64,000 bases of DNA, taken from NCBI RefSeq assembly GCF_002914585.1, contig NZ_PDDM01000014.1:62001-126000 (forward strand). Direction: 5' to 3'. This DNA comes from Pseudanabaena sp. BC1403. Lineage in GTDB: Bacteria; Cyanobacteriota; Cyanobacteriia; Pseudanabaenales; Pseudanabaenaceae. The notes below the pieces were generated by a model, which worked only from the letters and a program-made list of their open reading frames with translations, searched no databases and had not been told where the DNA came from. Shown in pieces: positions 33,091-42,849 of the stretch (position 1 is its first letter; every line of letters begins with the position of its first letter). The position numbers were made by a program, and so were the translations under genes.

Positions 33091-34629
33091 CTAGCGAATC
33101 AAGTCGTAGGAAATGTCGGTCTTTGATGGAATGATCGTGTTGCGATCGAGTTCATCGAGGAGAGTATTCACAATCCAGTTGAGTAGATTGATTGCGCCTT
33201 GATAACCGTAGGTCGAATAGCGATGTAGATGATGGCGATCGAAGATAGGATAGCCAATGCGTACCAAAGGAGTCTTGGTATCGCGCCATAGGTACTTACC
33301 GTAGGAATTGCCAATCAAGAGATAAACTGGCTCGGTGAAGAGGAGCGATCGCAAGTGCCAGAGATCCTTACCACCCCAGATCGTGGCATTCTGACCGAAG
33401 GGGCTAGAATCTAGCAGTGCCCTTAATTCGCCTTCAAAGTTAGCGTTAGAGTTGCTGACGACAATATGAATTGGTTCTGCACCAACTTCCAAGAGGAACT
33501 GAACTAAACCAATTACCAAGTCAGGATCGCCATAGAGGGCAATGCGCTTGCCATGCAACCATGCTTGAGAATCTGTCAGAGCATCAACGGCGCGACCTCT
33601 TTCATCTTCCAATTCCTTAGGAATGGGCTTGCCTGTTAGAGCCGAAAGCTTCATCAAGAATTCATCAGTACCGCGAATACCGACGGGACGGCTGACGTAG
33701 GTCTTTTGATTCCACTCAGTTTCGATGTATTCTCTAGTCTTGGTGGTCGCGTAAGATTGGAATGCGATTGTCGCTTCAGCATTGATTGAATCAGCAGCAT
33801 CCTCTAGCTTGGTTCCACCTGGATACATTTGGTATTCACCCGTGTTAGGTGAATCCAAGTATTCAGAGTTATCCGCAAGCAAGGTGTAGTTAACATCCAT
33901 TAAATCAGCATAGCGCTTGATTTCACGAAGGTTGCCAATGTAGGTTTCAAATCCTGGGATGAAGTTAATCTTGCCGTTGGTGGTTTCTTGCTTCTTACCT
34001 GCGGTCAGGTTCGAGAGAATACCCTTGATCATGTTGTCATAGCCTGTGATGTGAGAACCAACAAAGCTAGGCGTATGGGCATAGGGAACGGGAAAAGTTA
34101 GAGGAACTGAATTGGCTGCCTTCGCATTGGTGATGAATGCTTGTAAGTCATCACCGATTACTTCTGCCATACAGGTTGTGCAGACTGCAATCATCTTGGG
34201 CTTGTAGAGATTGTAGGAAGTTGCCAAGCCTTCAATCATATTCAATTGTCCGCCAAAAACCGCCGCATCTTCTGTCATCGAAGAGGATACTGCTGAGAAT
34301 GGCTCTTTGAAGTGGCGCGTAAAGTGACTGCGGAAATAGGAAACACAGCCTTGAGAACCATGAACGAAGGGTAATGTAGCTTCAAAACCAACTGCTGCAA
34401 GGATGGCTCCAAGGGGCTGACAAGCTTTAGCAGGATTGACAGTGAGGGCTTCACGGGCGAAATTCTTTTCGCGGTATTCCCAACCCTTTGTCCAGTCAGC
34501 AATCTTAGCAACTTCTTCGGGGCTATGCCCACCTTCAAATTCTTTCTTTGCTTGAAATAGCTCTTGGTATTCGTCTTGGTGGAATAACCGAGCGTGATCT
34601 TGAATGTCGTTAACGTTATTCTGGGACAT
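33091..34629 (-). CDS. nifK: Nitrogenase molybdenum-iron protein beta chain
   Basis: The 512-aa protein is the beta subunit of the MoFe protein (alpha2beta2), where N2 is reduced. P-cluster cysteines are visible in AKACQPLG, GSQGCVSYFRSH and CTTCMAEVIGDD, and the P-cluster serine region reads VSSSMTEDAAVFGG. Length and order are typical. The start MSQNNVNDIQ at 34629 is normal for cyanobacterial NifK. It follows nifD after a GATCCCCC element of about 90 bp and precedes nifV. Confidence 0.98.
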   Translation of the reverse strand: MSQNNVNDIQDHARLFHQDEYQELFQAKKEFEGGHSPEEVAKIADWTKGWEYREKNFAREALTVNPAKACQPLGAILAAVGFEATLPFVHGSQGCVSYFRSHFTRHFKEPFSAVSSSMTEDAAVFGGQLNMIEGLATSYNLYKPKMIAVCTTCMAEVIGDDLQAFITNAKAANSVPLTFPVPYAHTPSFVGSHITGYDNMIKGILSNLTAGKKQETTNGKINFIPGFETYIGNLREIKRYADLMDVNYTLLADNSEYLDSPNTGEYQMYPGGTKLEDAADSINAEATIAFQSYATTKTREYIETEWNQKTYVSRPVGIRGTDEFLMKLSALTGKPIPKELEDERGRAVDALTDSQAWLHGKRIALYGDPDLVIGLVQFLLEVGAEPIHIVVSNSNANFEGELRALLDSSPFGQNATIWGGKDLWHLRSLLFTEPVYLLIGNSYGKYLWRDTKTPLVRIGYPIFDRHHLHRYSTYGYQGAINLLNWIVNTLLDELDRNTIIPSKTDISYDLIR

Positions 34630-34741
34630 GATTTTAATTCCAATCTAGGTGAAAATCAATGTGAGTGAAAGATTCTTGAATGAGAATGGGTTTGAAAAGT
34701 TTGTAACCCTCACTCATGAATTTCTGTTAAATGCAGAGGTT

Positions 34742-34834
34742 TGATCCCCATGCCCTATCGGGCATCCCCCTTGTAAAGGGGGGCTTAATTGAATTAATTC
34801 TCCCCCCTTTACAAGGGGGGCTGGGGGGGATCTA
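34742..34834. repeat. GATCCCCC palindromic repeat between nifD and nifK, contributing the nifD stop
   Basis: The element runs from GATCCCCATGCCC to CTGGGGGGGATCTA. The nifD stop codon (TAG on the minus strand, 34832-34834) overlaps the terminal GATCTA, so the element abuts or slightly rewrote the nifD 3' end. Its hairpins may influence the nifD:nifK transcript ratio. Confidence 0.88.
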
Positions 34835-36337
34835 AACTTCCGCAGTTTTCCAAGGAGTGCCAACTAAGCTCCAAGTGGGGCTGTTGAGGGCAAGATCCAT
34901 ATCACGGGCAAAGATTGCGAAGCCGTCATAACCGTGATAAGGACCAGAGTAATCCCAAGAGTGCATCTGACGGAAAGGTAGTGCCATCTTCTGGAACACA
35001 TACTTCTCTTTGATGCCAGAGGCGATCAGATCAGGCTTCAGTTCTTTGACGAAGGCTTCAAACTCGTATGCCGAAACATCGTCATAGATCAGAGTGCCAT
35101 TCTCAATGTAGTGAGTGGTGCGCTTGTAGTCGTCGTTGTGACCAAACTCGTAGCCCGTACCAATCAACTTCATGCCAAGATCGTGGAACGCAGGAACAAC
35201 GTGGCGAGGACGTAATCCACCAACCATCAGAGCTACGGTTTTACCTTCTAAACGTGATTTGAATTTAGCAAGGACAGCATCGGTCTGAGCTTGGTATTTC
35301 GCAATCACTTCTTCGGCTTTTGCTTGAATAGTTTCATCAAATTTAGAAGCAATTTCTCTGAGTGAGGCAGCGATTTGGGTGGGGCCAAAGAAGTTGTATT
35401 CTAACCAAGGAATACCATAGGCTTCTTCCATGTGACGGCTGATATAGTTCATAGAGCGATAGCAGTGAACTAGATTCAGTTTTACGGAAGGAGTGTTGAT
35501 CATCTCATTGAGAGTTCCGTCTCCTGACCATTGGGCGACAACGCGCAAGCCAATTTCTTCGATCAAGATGCGACTAGACCAAGCATCTCCACCAATGTTG
35601 TAGTCACCGATAATGGCAACATCATAGGCGGTACTATCTGGAATATTACCTTCTTTCTTGTTTTTGTCGAATTGTGGGAAAACCCAATCACGTACTGCGT
35701 CATTGGCGATGTGGTGTCCGAGGGATTGCGATACTCCACGGAAGCCTTCACAACGGACAGGTACAACAGTTTTGCCGATTTCTTTAGCAGCCTTCTTAGC
35801 TACTGCTTCAATGTCATCTCCAATCAAACCGATTGGGCATTCTGATTGAATGGAAACACCACGATTGAGAGGGAAGAGTTCATCTAACTCGGTAATCAGT
35901 TTCAATAGTTTTTTGTCACCACCGAAAACGATATCACGTTCTTGGAAGTCAGACGTGAAGTCCATCGTGCCGAAGGAATCAATACCAGTTGTGCCGATGT
36001 AGTAGTTACGGCGACCAGACCAAGAGTAGTAACCACAACCAACGGGCCCGTGACTGATGTGGATCATGTCTTTGATTGGTCCCCAAACTACACCTTTAGA
36101 ACCAGCGTAGGCGCAACCACGGGTGGTCATTGAGCCAGGGACAGATTTGACGTTGGATTTGACACCACAATCAGACTTGCCTTCTTCAAACACGTTGAGG
36201 TGCTTTTCGCGTTTTTTCTTGGCTTTGTCTGGATATGCTTCGATGACTTCTTTGATGAATGCCTTGGTCTCAGGAATGTCATTAACAGGTGTTGTAGCGG
36301 TTGGAGGTGTTAATGTAGCGGATTCTGGAGGTGTCAT
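34832..36337 (-). CDS. nifD: Nitrogenase molybdenum-iron protein alpha chain
   Basis: From ATG 36337 (MTPPESATL) the protein has 501 residues; the longer frame from 36376 overlaps the nifH-nifD hairpin and is not favoured. P-cluster cysteines lie in [20 protein letters not shown] and [12 protein letters not shown]. The FeMo-cofactor ligands are the Cys in [10 protein letters not shown] and the His in [18 protein letters not shown]. The N-terminal Thr/Pro-rich extension of some 25 residues is slightly longer than average. It lies between nifH and nifK. Confidence 0.98.
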   Translation of the reverse strand: MTPPESATLTPPTATTPVNDIPETKAFIKEVIEAYPDKAKKKREKHLNVFEEGKSDCGVKSNVKSVPGSMTTRGCAYAGSKGVVWGPIKDMIHISHGPVGCGYYSWSGRRNYYIGTTGIDSFGTMDFTSDFQERDIVFGGDKKLLKLITELDELFPLNRGVSIQSECPIGLIGDDIEAVAKKAAKEIGKTVVPVRCEGFRGVSQSLGHHIANDAVRDWVFPQFDKNKKEGNIPDSTAYDVAIIGDYNIGGDAWSSRILIEEIGLRVVAQWSGDGTLNEMINTPSVKLNLVHCYRSMNYISRHMEEAYGIPWLEYNFFGPTQIAASLREIASKFDETIQAKAEEVIAKYQAQTDAVLAKFKSRLEGKTVALMVGGLRPRHVVPAFHDLGMKLIGTGYEFGHNDDYKRTTHYIENGTLIYDDVSAYEFEAFVKELKPDLIASGIKEKYVFQKMALPFRQMHSWDYSGPYHGYDGFAIFARDMDLALNSPTWSLVGTPWKTAEV

Positions 36338-36375
36338 ATTAGCCTCAAGGAAAAGGGTAAAAGGATTGAGAGTCA

Positions 36376-36404
36376 CTCTGTGCAGGCTGAGCCTGCACAG
36401 AGTC
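36376..36404. terminator. Hairpin between nifH and nifD (attenuator or RNA stabiliser)
   Basis: ACTCTGTGCAGG pairs exactly with CCTGCACAGAGT around CTGAG, 8 bp after the nifH stop. There is no T-run, so it is more likely a 3' stabiliser or partial terminator that keeps nifH mRNA in excess over nifDK, as is common in nif operons. Confidence 0.65.
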
Positions 36405-36411
36405 GAAATTA

Positions 36412-37332
<921 letters not shown>

Positions 37333-37510
37333 TTATTAAATCAAAGAATGTACTGTAGTTTGGAAGTTAGGACACTTGAGAAAGGTCTTAAGGAAGTTCT
37401 TTCTCGGTTTTTAAAGCGATCGCTGTCTTCACAGGAGGAGAGCGCTCGACTCTAAGTATGGAAATGTTGAATAAGTAAGGGTTCATTGGTTTTGGGTTGA
37501 AAATTACTGG

Positions 37511-37589
37511 CTCCCCCCTTCCCCCCTTGCAAAGGGGGGAGATTAGAATTATCTTCTTCCCCCTTTACAAGGGGGATTGAGGGGGATCT
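37511..37589. repeat. GATCCCCC palindromic repeat between nifU and nifH
   Basis: CTCCCCCCTTCCCCCCTTGC and GATTGAGGGGGATC form the ends, with the CCCTTTACAAGGGGG hairpin on the right side. The left end is truncated or diverged compared with other copies. Confidence 0.85.
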
Positions 37590-37599
37590 TTAGAAACTT

Positions 37600-38484
37600 T
37601 TAAACTGCTTCAACGCTGAGGCTGGAGAGAACGCGATCGCGTAGTCTTACTTCGATCGCATCTTTTAAAGTAGCGGTGCTGCTAGAGCAGGAACTGCAAG
37701 CACCTTTGAGAATGACTTTGACGATATCGCCATCGACATCGAATAGTTCGACATTGCCACCGTCTGCGATGAGCATGGGGCGGACTTCATCGAGAATTTC
37801 TTGAATCTTGGTGATCTTCTGAACAGTGGTTAACTTACGGCTGGTTTGTTGAATGCGAGTAAGTTCAGCTTCCACTCTGGCAGTTGTCGCTTCCTTATCT
37901 TTTTCTACTGTGGTGATAATGTCTTCAATCCCTGCGAGACAGGAACCGCAGGAACCACCAGCTTTGATGTAGTTGGTAACTTCTTCAACGGTAGTGAGAT
38001 TATTCTCAATGACGATGCGGCGAACGCGGTTATCACTAACTCCAAAGCATGTGCAGAGAAGTGCGCCTTCATCTTCTTCATGATGTTCAATCTCTATGCC
38101 GCGATACTTGTAAATAGCCGCTTCTAGGGCTTCTTGTCCCATTACGGAACAGTGCATTTTTGCTTCAGGTAAGCCGCCTAAGTAATCGGCGATGTCTTTA
38201 TTGCTTACTTTAAGAGCTTCATCTAATGTAAGTCCTTTTATCATTTCTGTCAAGGCAGAAGAAGAAGCGATCGCACTGGTGCATCCAAAGGTTTGGAAGC
38301 GAGCATCAAGAATGCTATCGGCAGGAACATCAATCTTGAGATGTAGTCTCAGAGCGTCACCACAGGCAATGCTGCCGATTTCGCCGAATACAACTGCAAT
38401 ATCTGTTTCGTCAGTAATTTCTATCGCTCCTTGATTCTTAGGATTGTAGAAGAGGTCTAATACTTTATCGGTGTAGTCCCACAT
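37600..38484 (-). CDS. nifU: Nitrogenase Fe-S cluster scaffold NifU
   Basis: The 294-aa protein has the three NifU modules. The N-terminal IscU-like scaffold has its cysteines in EIGSIACGDAL, TFGCTSAIASSSAL and KMHCSVMGQEALE. A central [2Fe-2S] BFD-like domain has LLCTCFGVSDNRV and GGSCGSCLAGIED, and the C-terminal Nfu domain has KGACSSCSSSTATLKD. It builds Fe-S clusters for NifH and NifDK with sulfur from NifS, encoded just upstream in the same operon. Confidence 0.98.
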   Translation of the reverse strand: MWDYTDKVLDLFYNPKNQGAIEITDETDIAVVFGEIGSIACGDALRLHLKIDVPADSILDARFQTFGCTSAIASSSALTEMIKGLTLDEALKVSNKDIADYLGGLPEAKMHCSVMGQEALEAAIYKYRGIEIEHHEEDEGALLCTCFGVSDNRVRRIVIENNLTTVEEVTNYIKAGGSCGSCLAGIEDIITTVEKDKEATTARVEAELTRIQQTSRKLTTVQKITKIQEILDEVRPMLIADGGNVELFDVDGDIVKVILKGACSSCSSSTATLKDAIEVRLRDRVLSSLSVEAV

Positions 38485-38577
38485 GGCAGTAAGTAAAAAG
38501 ATAAAAGGTAAAAGTGAAAATAGAAAGCTAGTAGTTGGAATTTCAAGATCAAGTAAATTCAGGTAAGAGAAAAATAT

Positions 38578-38603
38578 TTTTTCCTTTTTCCTTTTTCCTT
38601 TTT
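38578..38603. repeat. Heptanucleotide repeat TTTTTCC at the nifS 3' end
   Basis: Three TTTTTCC units and a final TTTTT run up to the nifS stop codon (38602-38604, minus strand). The same heptamer, as GGAAAAA, occurs four times inside the modBC gene at 56009. Confidence 0.85.
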
Positions 38604-39807
38604 ACTTGACAAGAGCCTCTTCTCTCTCTTGCAACCAACCCGCAGCATCGCTATTAAAGGGTGATAAAGCACGGAGGCGATCGATGATGCTGGGCATGAC
38701 TTCTAGGACGTGATCAATTTCGGCATCGGTGGTATAGCGGGAGAGGCTGAAGCGGATGGAGCCGTGGAGAATTGTGTAGGGGAGTCCCATTGCGCGAAGC
38801 ACATGGGATGGTTCGAGGGAGCCAGAGGTACAGGCGGAACCAGAGGAGGCGCAAATACCATAGCGATCGAGGGATAAGAGAATTGCTTCTCCTTCAATGA
38901 ATTTGAAACCGATGTTGGTGGTATTAGGCAAGCGATTTTTAGGATCGCCGTTTACTTCACAGTCGGCAATGGTTGAGAGGAGAACCTTTTCTAAGCGATC
39001 ACGCAATTTCTTTTCATGCTGTACCGCATTTGGCAGATGGATTAACTCCAATTCCGCAGCTTTACCGAGGGCAACGATACCAGCGACGTTCTCAGTTCCT
39101 GCTCTGCGCCCGCGTTCCTGATGTCCGCCAAGAATGAAGGGGCGGAAGCGGTAGCCACGACGGACATATAATGCGCCAACGCCCTTGGGTGCGTGCAATT
39201 TATGTCCAGAGAGGGTCAGCAAATCAATCGTACTATTTTTCAGGTTGAGAGGGATTTTGCCAACCGCTTGCACCGCATCAACATGGAAGGTTGCACCATA
39301 TTCCTTTGCCAAAGAGCCAATTTGCTCAATCGGGAAGATTGTGCCTGTCTCATTGTTGGCATACATCGTGGTTACCAGCGCTGTATTACCAGTGAGAGCC
39401 GCCTCCAACTCTGATAAATCAATCAGCCCTTTACGATCGACCGAAAGATAAGTGACGGTATAACCTTGCTTCTCTAACTGTTTGCAAACATTCATCACAC
39501 AGGCATGTTCGACTTGGGTGGTAATGATGTGTTTGCGATCGCTTTGAGCTGCAAGAGCTGCACGAATGGCAGTGTTGTTTCCTTCAGAGCCACAACTGGT
39601 GAAGATGATTTCTGAAGGCTCGGCTCCGAGGAGTTCGGCAACTTGCGATCGCGCTGTTTGAATCGCCTTACCTACTTGTCCACCAAAGGTGTGCATACTC
39701 GAAGGATTGCCATAGTAGGTGGTCAGATAAGGAAGCATTGCTTCAACAACGAGAGGATCGATTCGGGTTGTCGCGTTGTTGTCAAGATAGATTGTCTCTA
39801 CGCTCAT
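38602..39807 (-). CDS. nifS: Cysteine desulfurase NifS
   Basis: The 401-aa PLP enzyme releases sulfur from cysteine for NifU. The start at ATG 39807 (MSVETIYLDNNATTRIDPLV) is the family norm and overlaps the upstream ferredoxin stop in an ATGA arrangement, implying coupling. The PLP-binding Lys lies in LSGHKLHAPKGVGAL and the active-site Cys in ASSGSACTSGSLEPSHVL. The longer frame from 39900 is rejected because it runs inside the ferredoxin gene. Confidence 0.98.
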   Translation of the reverse strand: MSVETIYLDNNATTRIDPLVVEAMLPYLTTYYGNPSSMHTFGGQVGKAIQTARSQVAELLGAEPSEIIFTSCGSEGNNTAIRAALAAQSDRKHIITTQVEHACVMNVCKQLEKQGYTVTYLSVDRKGLIDLSELEAALTGNTALVTTMYANNETGTIFPIEQIGSLAKEYGATFHVDAVQAVGKIPLNLKNSTIDLLTLSGHKLHAPKGVGALYVRRGYRFRPFILGGHQERGRRAGTENVAGIVALGKAAELELIHLPNAVQHEKKLRDRLEKVLLSTIADCEVNGDPKNRLPNTTNIGFKFIEGEAILLSLDRYGICASSGSACTSGSLEPSHVLRAMGLPYTILHGSIRFSLSRYTTDAEIDHVLEVMPSIIDRLRALSPFNSDAAGWLQEREEALVK

Positions 39808-40136
39808 GCTGTCACTTCCTGCCATCTTTGGGCTTTTGCCTGAATTTTGGTTTGCAAGTCTGCAACTAAGCGATCGTGAGTGGCAAACCATTTTTCCCAA
39901 TAGGGATTAGAGTCTTTAAGCATTACCAAATGCTGCTGATCGCTGGGAATTACACCAAAAATGTAATTGCTAGAACAAGCTAAAATACCTTGGGACAAAC
40001 TGGACTGAAGACAGCTATTGCAGAGGTTCTGTTCAATCAAGTAACGTCCATTCGCATCCTGTTGAATCGCTCCCTTAGGACAATGGGATTGGCAAACTTC
40101 CCAAGAGATATATTGTTGGTCAACTGTGTAAGGCAT
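39804..40136 (-). CDS. fdxN: FdxN-like ferredoxin with lost cluster ligands
   Basis: The 110-aa protein sits between nifB and nifS, where the bacterial-type 2[4Fe-4S] ferredoxin FdxN normally lies, and keeps FdxN-like length and a C-terminal NPYWEKWFATHDRLVADL tail. In a canonical member the first motif is CxxCxxCxxxCP; here it reads Y9-x2-W12-x2-C15-x3-C19-P. In the second motif C39, C42 and C54 remain. One cluster (C19, C39, C42, C54) could therefore still form while the other appears lost. FdxN is thought to donate electrons to NifB-dependent cofactor synthesis. It overlaps a second, shorter relative by 17 bp and nifS by 4 bp. Confidence 0.85.
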   Translation of the reverse strand: MPYTVDQQYISWEVCQSHCPKGAIQQDANGRYLIEQNLCNSCLQSSLSQGILACSSNYIFGVIPSDQQHLVMLKDSNPYWEKWFATHDRLVADLQTKIQAKAQRWQEVTA

Positions 40137-40308
40137 GGCTAGACTCCTGTTGTTGTAGAAATTTAGGAAACTTAGCGTAAAGGCAGTTATGACAAAGATT
40201 CTGATCGATTAGATAATGTCCGTTAGGACTTTTTTGAATAGCTGCTCTTGGACATTGGGAAAGGCAAACTTCCCAGTAGATTTCTTGATTTTCAAGCTTA
40301 TAGGGCAT
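40120..40308 (-). CDS. Second, truncated FdxN-like protein (62 aa)
   Basis: ATG at 40308 (MPYKLENQEIYWEVC) opens a 62-aa paralogue of the next gene: same start, E9-W12-C15-C19 in the first motif, and NLCHNC at 39-42. It then ends early without a third ligand or the FdxN tail, so no complete cluster site is visible. It lies 41 bp after nifB and overlaps the longer ferredoxin. The longer frame starting at 40482 overlaps nifB and is not used. It may be a decaying duplicate or a cluster-free assembly partner. Confidence 0.8.
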   Translation of the reverse strand: MPYKLENQEIYWEVCLSQCPRAAIQKSPNGHYLIDQNLCHNCLYAKFPKFLQQQESSHALHS

Positions 40309-40349
40309 GACGATACTCCTGATAGCTGTAGATCTTGTTAGTAGGAAAC

Positions 40350-41855
40350 TTAATAGGGAGCTTGTTCTAGAAGCGCTTCTTTTTGGAGAAACGTAGCGTA
40401 GAATTCCTTCGCTACGGTATCGATCGCATCGTAGGCCTCGACTGGTTCGATGCCTGCTTTGCGAAGACTTTCTTGAGGACAATTACCAACTTTGGAAGTT
40501 AGGACGGCTTTGCAATCGGCAATAGAAGAGATGATTTCTTCGAGAGTTGCTTCTTCGCCGTAGCCGCTTTGGCAATATTGGTCAATCTTGCGATGTCCGA
40601 CGAATTTTACTTCAGTAGCATCAACTTCATAGATTTGGAACTCTTTAGCATGACCAAAGTGTTGATTGACGATACCACTGCCTTTGGTAGTCACAGCTAC
40701 AAGGATTTTGGGAGTCGCCACTGTCTTTTGAATGTTGGTGACTTTGGCTTTCTTCTCTTGCAATTCTGCTTTTAAGAGATCGATGCCAGCGTGAACTACT
40801 TGACGAGCTTCTAAATTGTAGGTGGGAGTCATTTCCATGAATTTATCTTTGGTAAACTCTTGGGAACGATCTTCACCTAGTAAACCGACAGCATCGGCAC
40901 GACATTGACGGCAGTGGCGCATCATCTTCATGTTGCCTTCAGCGCAGCTATCCTGAAGCTTTTTCAATTCCTTAGGATTGGGACCACGTTGTCCAGTCAA
41001 ACCGAAGTGTGTGCCATGTTCAGGAGCCGAGATGAGAGGCATAATATTATGGAGAAATGCTCCTTTCTCACGAATCACGCGACCAACTTCTACGAGATGC
41101 TCATCGTTAATTCCGGGAATCATTACCGAATTAACTTTGCAAAGAATGTCTGCTTCTTTGAGCATATCCAAGCTTTCCATTTGGCGCTGGTGCAGAATCT
41201 GAGAAGCTTCTACACCTGTGTAACGCTTACGGTTATAACGAATCCAAGGATAAATTTTGGTTCCAATTTCAGGATCGACCATGTTAATCGTGATGGTCAC
41301 ATGATCGATATTTAACTTCTTGATGCGATCGACATATTCGGGAAGCATCAATCCATTAGTTGAGAGACAAAGCTTAATATCTGGAGCTTCTGCCGCAATC
41401 AACTCAAAAGTACGGAAAGTCTTTTCAGGATTGGCTAAAGGGTCACCCGGCCCCGCAATTCCCAATACGGTCATTTGGGGGATTTTGCCGCCAATTACCA
41501 TTACTTTGTGAGCTGCTTCTTCGGGAGTTAGTAGTTCGCTAACTACCCCTGGGCGGCTTTCGTTGGCACAGTCATATTTGCGATTGCAGTAGTTACACTG
41601 AATGTTACAAGCGGGAGCTACGGCAACATGCATCCGAGCATAATGGTGGTGAGCTTCCTCGCTATAGCAAGGGTGCTTCGCAATCCGCTCTTGCATACTT
41701 TCACTCAAGGCATTTTTTTGGGCGCTTTTGTTAGAAGTTTGGGAACCTTTTGAGCTACTACAACCACAGCTTTCTGATTTTTTGGATTTTGCTGGAGTTG
41801 TTGCAATCTTATTCTCAACGGGGGAGGCAATGAGAGCTTGTGTCGGGGGTGTCAT
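40350..41855 (-). CDS. nifB: Nitrogenase cofactor biosynthesis protein NifB
   Basis: The 501-aa radical SAM protein makes the 8Fe-9S-C precursor of FeMo-cofactor. The radical SAM cluster motif is [14 protein letters not shown] (near residues 83-96), with [12 protein letters not shown] and further conserved segments after it. A C-terminal NifX-like domain begins near residue 390 ([24 protein letters not shown]). The first 40 residues are low-complexity Ser/Lys/Cys ([12 protein letters not shown]). It is the first gene of the minus-strand arm and is transcribed from the divergent promoter region at 41.9-42.2 kb. Confidence 0.98.
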   Translation of the reverse strand: MTPPTQALIASPVENKIATTPAKSKKSESCGCSSSKGSQTSNKSAQKNALSESMQERIAKHPCYSEEAHHHYARMHVAVAPACNIQCNYCNRKYDCANESRPGVVSELLTPEEAAHKVMVIGGKIPQMTVLGIAGPGDPLANPEKTFRTFELIAAEAPDIKLCLSTNGLMLPEYVDRIKKLNIDHVTITINMVDPEIGTKIYPWIRYNRKRYTGVEASQILHQRQMESLDMLKEADILCKVNSVMIPGINDEHLVEVGRVIREKGAFLHNIMPLISAPEHGTHFGLTGQRGPNPKELKKLQDSCAEGNMKMMRHCRQCRADAVGLLGEDRSQEFTKDKFMEMTPTYNLEARQVVHAGIDLLKAELQEKKAKVTNIQKTVATPKILVAVTTKGSGIVNQHFGHAKEFQIYEVDATEVKFVGHRKIDQYCQSGYGEEATLEEIISSIADCKAVLTSKVGNCPQESLRKAGIEPVEAYDAIDTVAKEFYATFLQKEALLEQAPY

Positions 41856-41936
41856 TGAGGCTTCCTGATAAGTGGACTGCGGTCAACATGCAAAATTTAT
41901 AGCAGCCACTATCGAACCGTTCAGGAAAGCGATCGC

Positions 41937-42098
41937 GATAAGATTTATTAAATACATTAAGCTTGTACTCAAAATCCACACCCTAAACTGCGCCTACATT
42001 TAAGCAATTTTGAAATTTTTTTTGGGGTAGGGGTACGAGTATTTAGATGATGGGGGTTAGGTATTTATAGGGTGGGGGTACAGTTTTGCTTGTACTCA
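41937..42098 (-). promoter_or_regulatory. nifB-side regulatory block (left half of the mirrored nif promoter)
   Basis: Read toward nifB, the block contains GTACTCA boxes (TGAGTAC on the minus strand) at 42092-42098 and 41965-41971. A C-rich stretch lies at 42021-42082 (ending TACTCGTACCCCTACCCC AAA). The 17-nt element ATTTAATAAATCTTATC lies at 41953-41937, exactly 11 nt after the last TGAGTAC and 81 nt before the ATG. All have matching partners on the cysE side. A further TGAGTAC lies at 42165-42171. CnfR control of nifB in non-heterocystous relatives is established; that these are its sites is inference. Confidence 0.65.
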
Positions 42099-42509
42099 TA
42101 ACAAATCTAGTTATATCAAGCTATACGAGCAAAATTTGAGTGCTAATTGTAAGCACTTTTTTATGTACTCAAAAAAGATGCCAATTCTTATAAAAAATAT
42201 GAGATTAATGGCTGATAAGTATGTATAGAATTCTTTTCAGATGTTTTAATACCTATAATTAAGGCAGTTAATTTTGTATCTAAATTATCATTCCTTCGAT
42301 AATCTGTAGCAAAAGGATCAAAATTTTTTAACAATTGTCAGGAGTTGCTTTCTTTCGGTAAAAACTGATTTTAAACGTATCTATATATACAGATCTAAAT
42401 CCAAAAAGTTTAAATTTATTTCTTGATTTTTGAGAGATAGTACAGTAGAGTAATGAATCGTAGCTATTAATACAAAATCTTCTTTGCTCAACAGGAATTG
42501 GCTCATTTC

Positions 42510-42764
42510 TGAGTACCTATGAGTACAATTTAATTTTGCTTGTTTTGTTGCCTTCAAACCCTTATCTATGCTTGCGAGTAGCATTTAATCTTTAAGAACA
42601 GAATTAGTAGAAATGGCTGTAAAAATACTTATCCCTATTCCCTTAAATACTAGCCCCCCCTCTCAAAAATACTAGTACCCCTATCCCAAAGGAAAAGTCA
42701 AACTCTCTAGGAGTATGGCTTTAGACCTCTGAGTACTTTCCTAATTAATTTAATAAATCTTATC
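42510..42764 (+). promoter_or_regulatory. cysE/nifP-side regulatory block (right half of the mirrored nif promoter)
   Basis: Read toward cysE, the block has TGAGTAC at 42510-42516, 42520-42526 and 42730-42736. A C-rich stretch lies at 42627-42690 (ending TACTAGTACCCCTATCCC AAA). ATTTAATAAATCTTATC lies at 42748-42764, 11 nt after the last TGAGTAC and 85 nt before the ATG. The first pair also forms GTA-N8-TAC (42513-42526), the NtcA consensus. The AT-rich element probably includes the -10 region. The remaining middle part (about 42172-42509) shows nothing else recognisable. Confidence 0.65.
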
Positions 42765-42849
42765 CGCAGCATTCTTTTTCGTTGGATTGGCAGTACCTGA
42801 TATAAGCAAGAGGACAGAACTCCGCACCTCTTAACTGTCAGAGCCTGCA

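Noticed and set aside
36338-36376. Longer nifD start
   Set aside because: It would place the start codon in the nifH-nifD hairpin; the ATG at 36337 fits the family better.
40308-40482. N-terminal extension of the small ferredoxin frame
   Set aside because: The extra residues overlap the nifB 3' end in another frame and are Arg/Ser-rich; homology starts at MPYKLENQ.
42381-42584. 67-aa minus-strand frame within the nifB-cysE gap
   Set aside because: It overlaps the regulatory boxes, has no ribosome binding site or family resemblance, and lies in AT-rich DNA.
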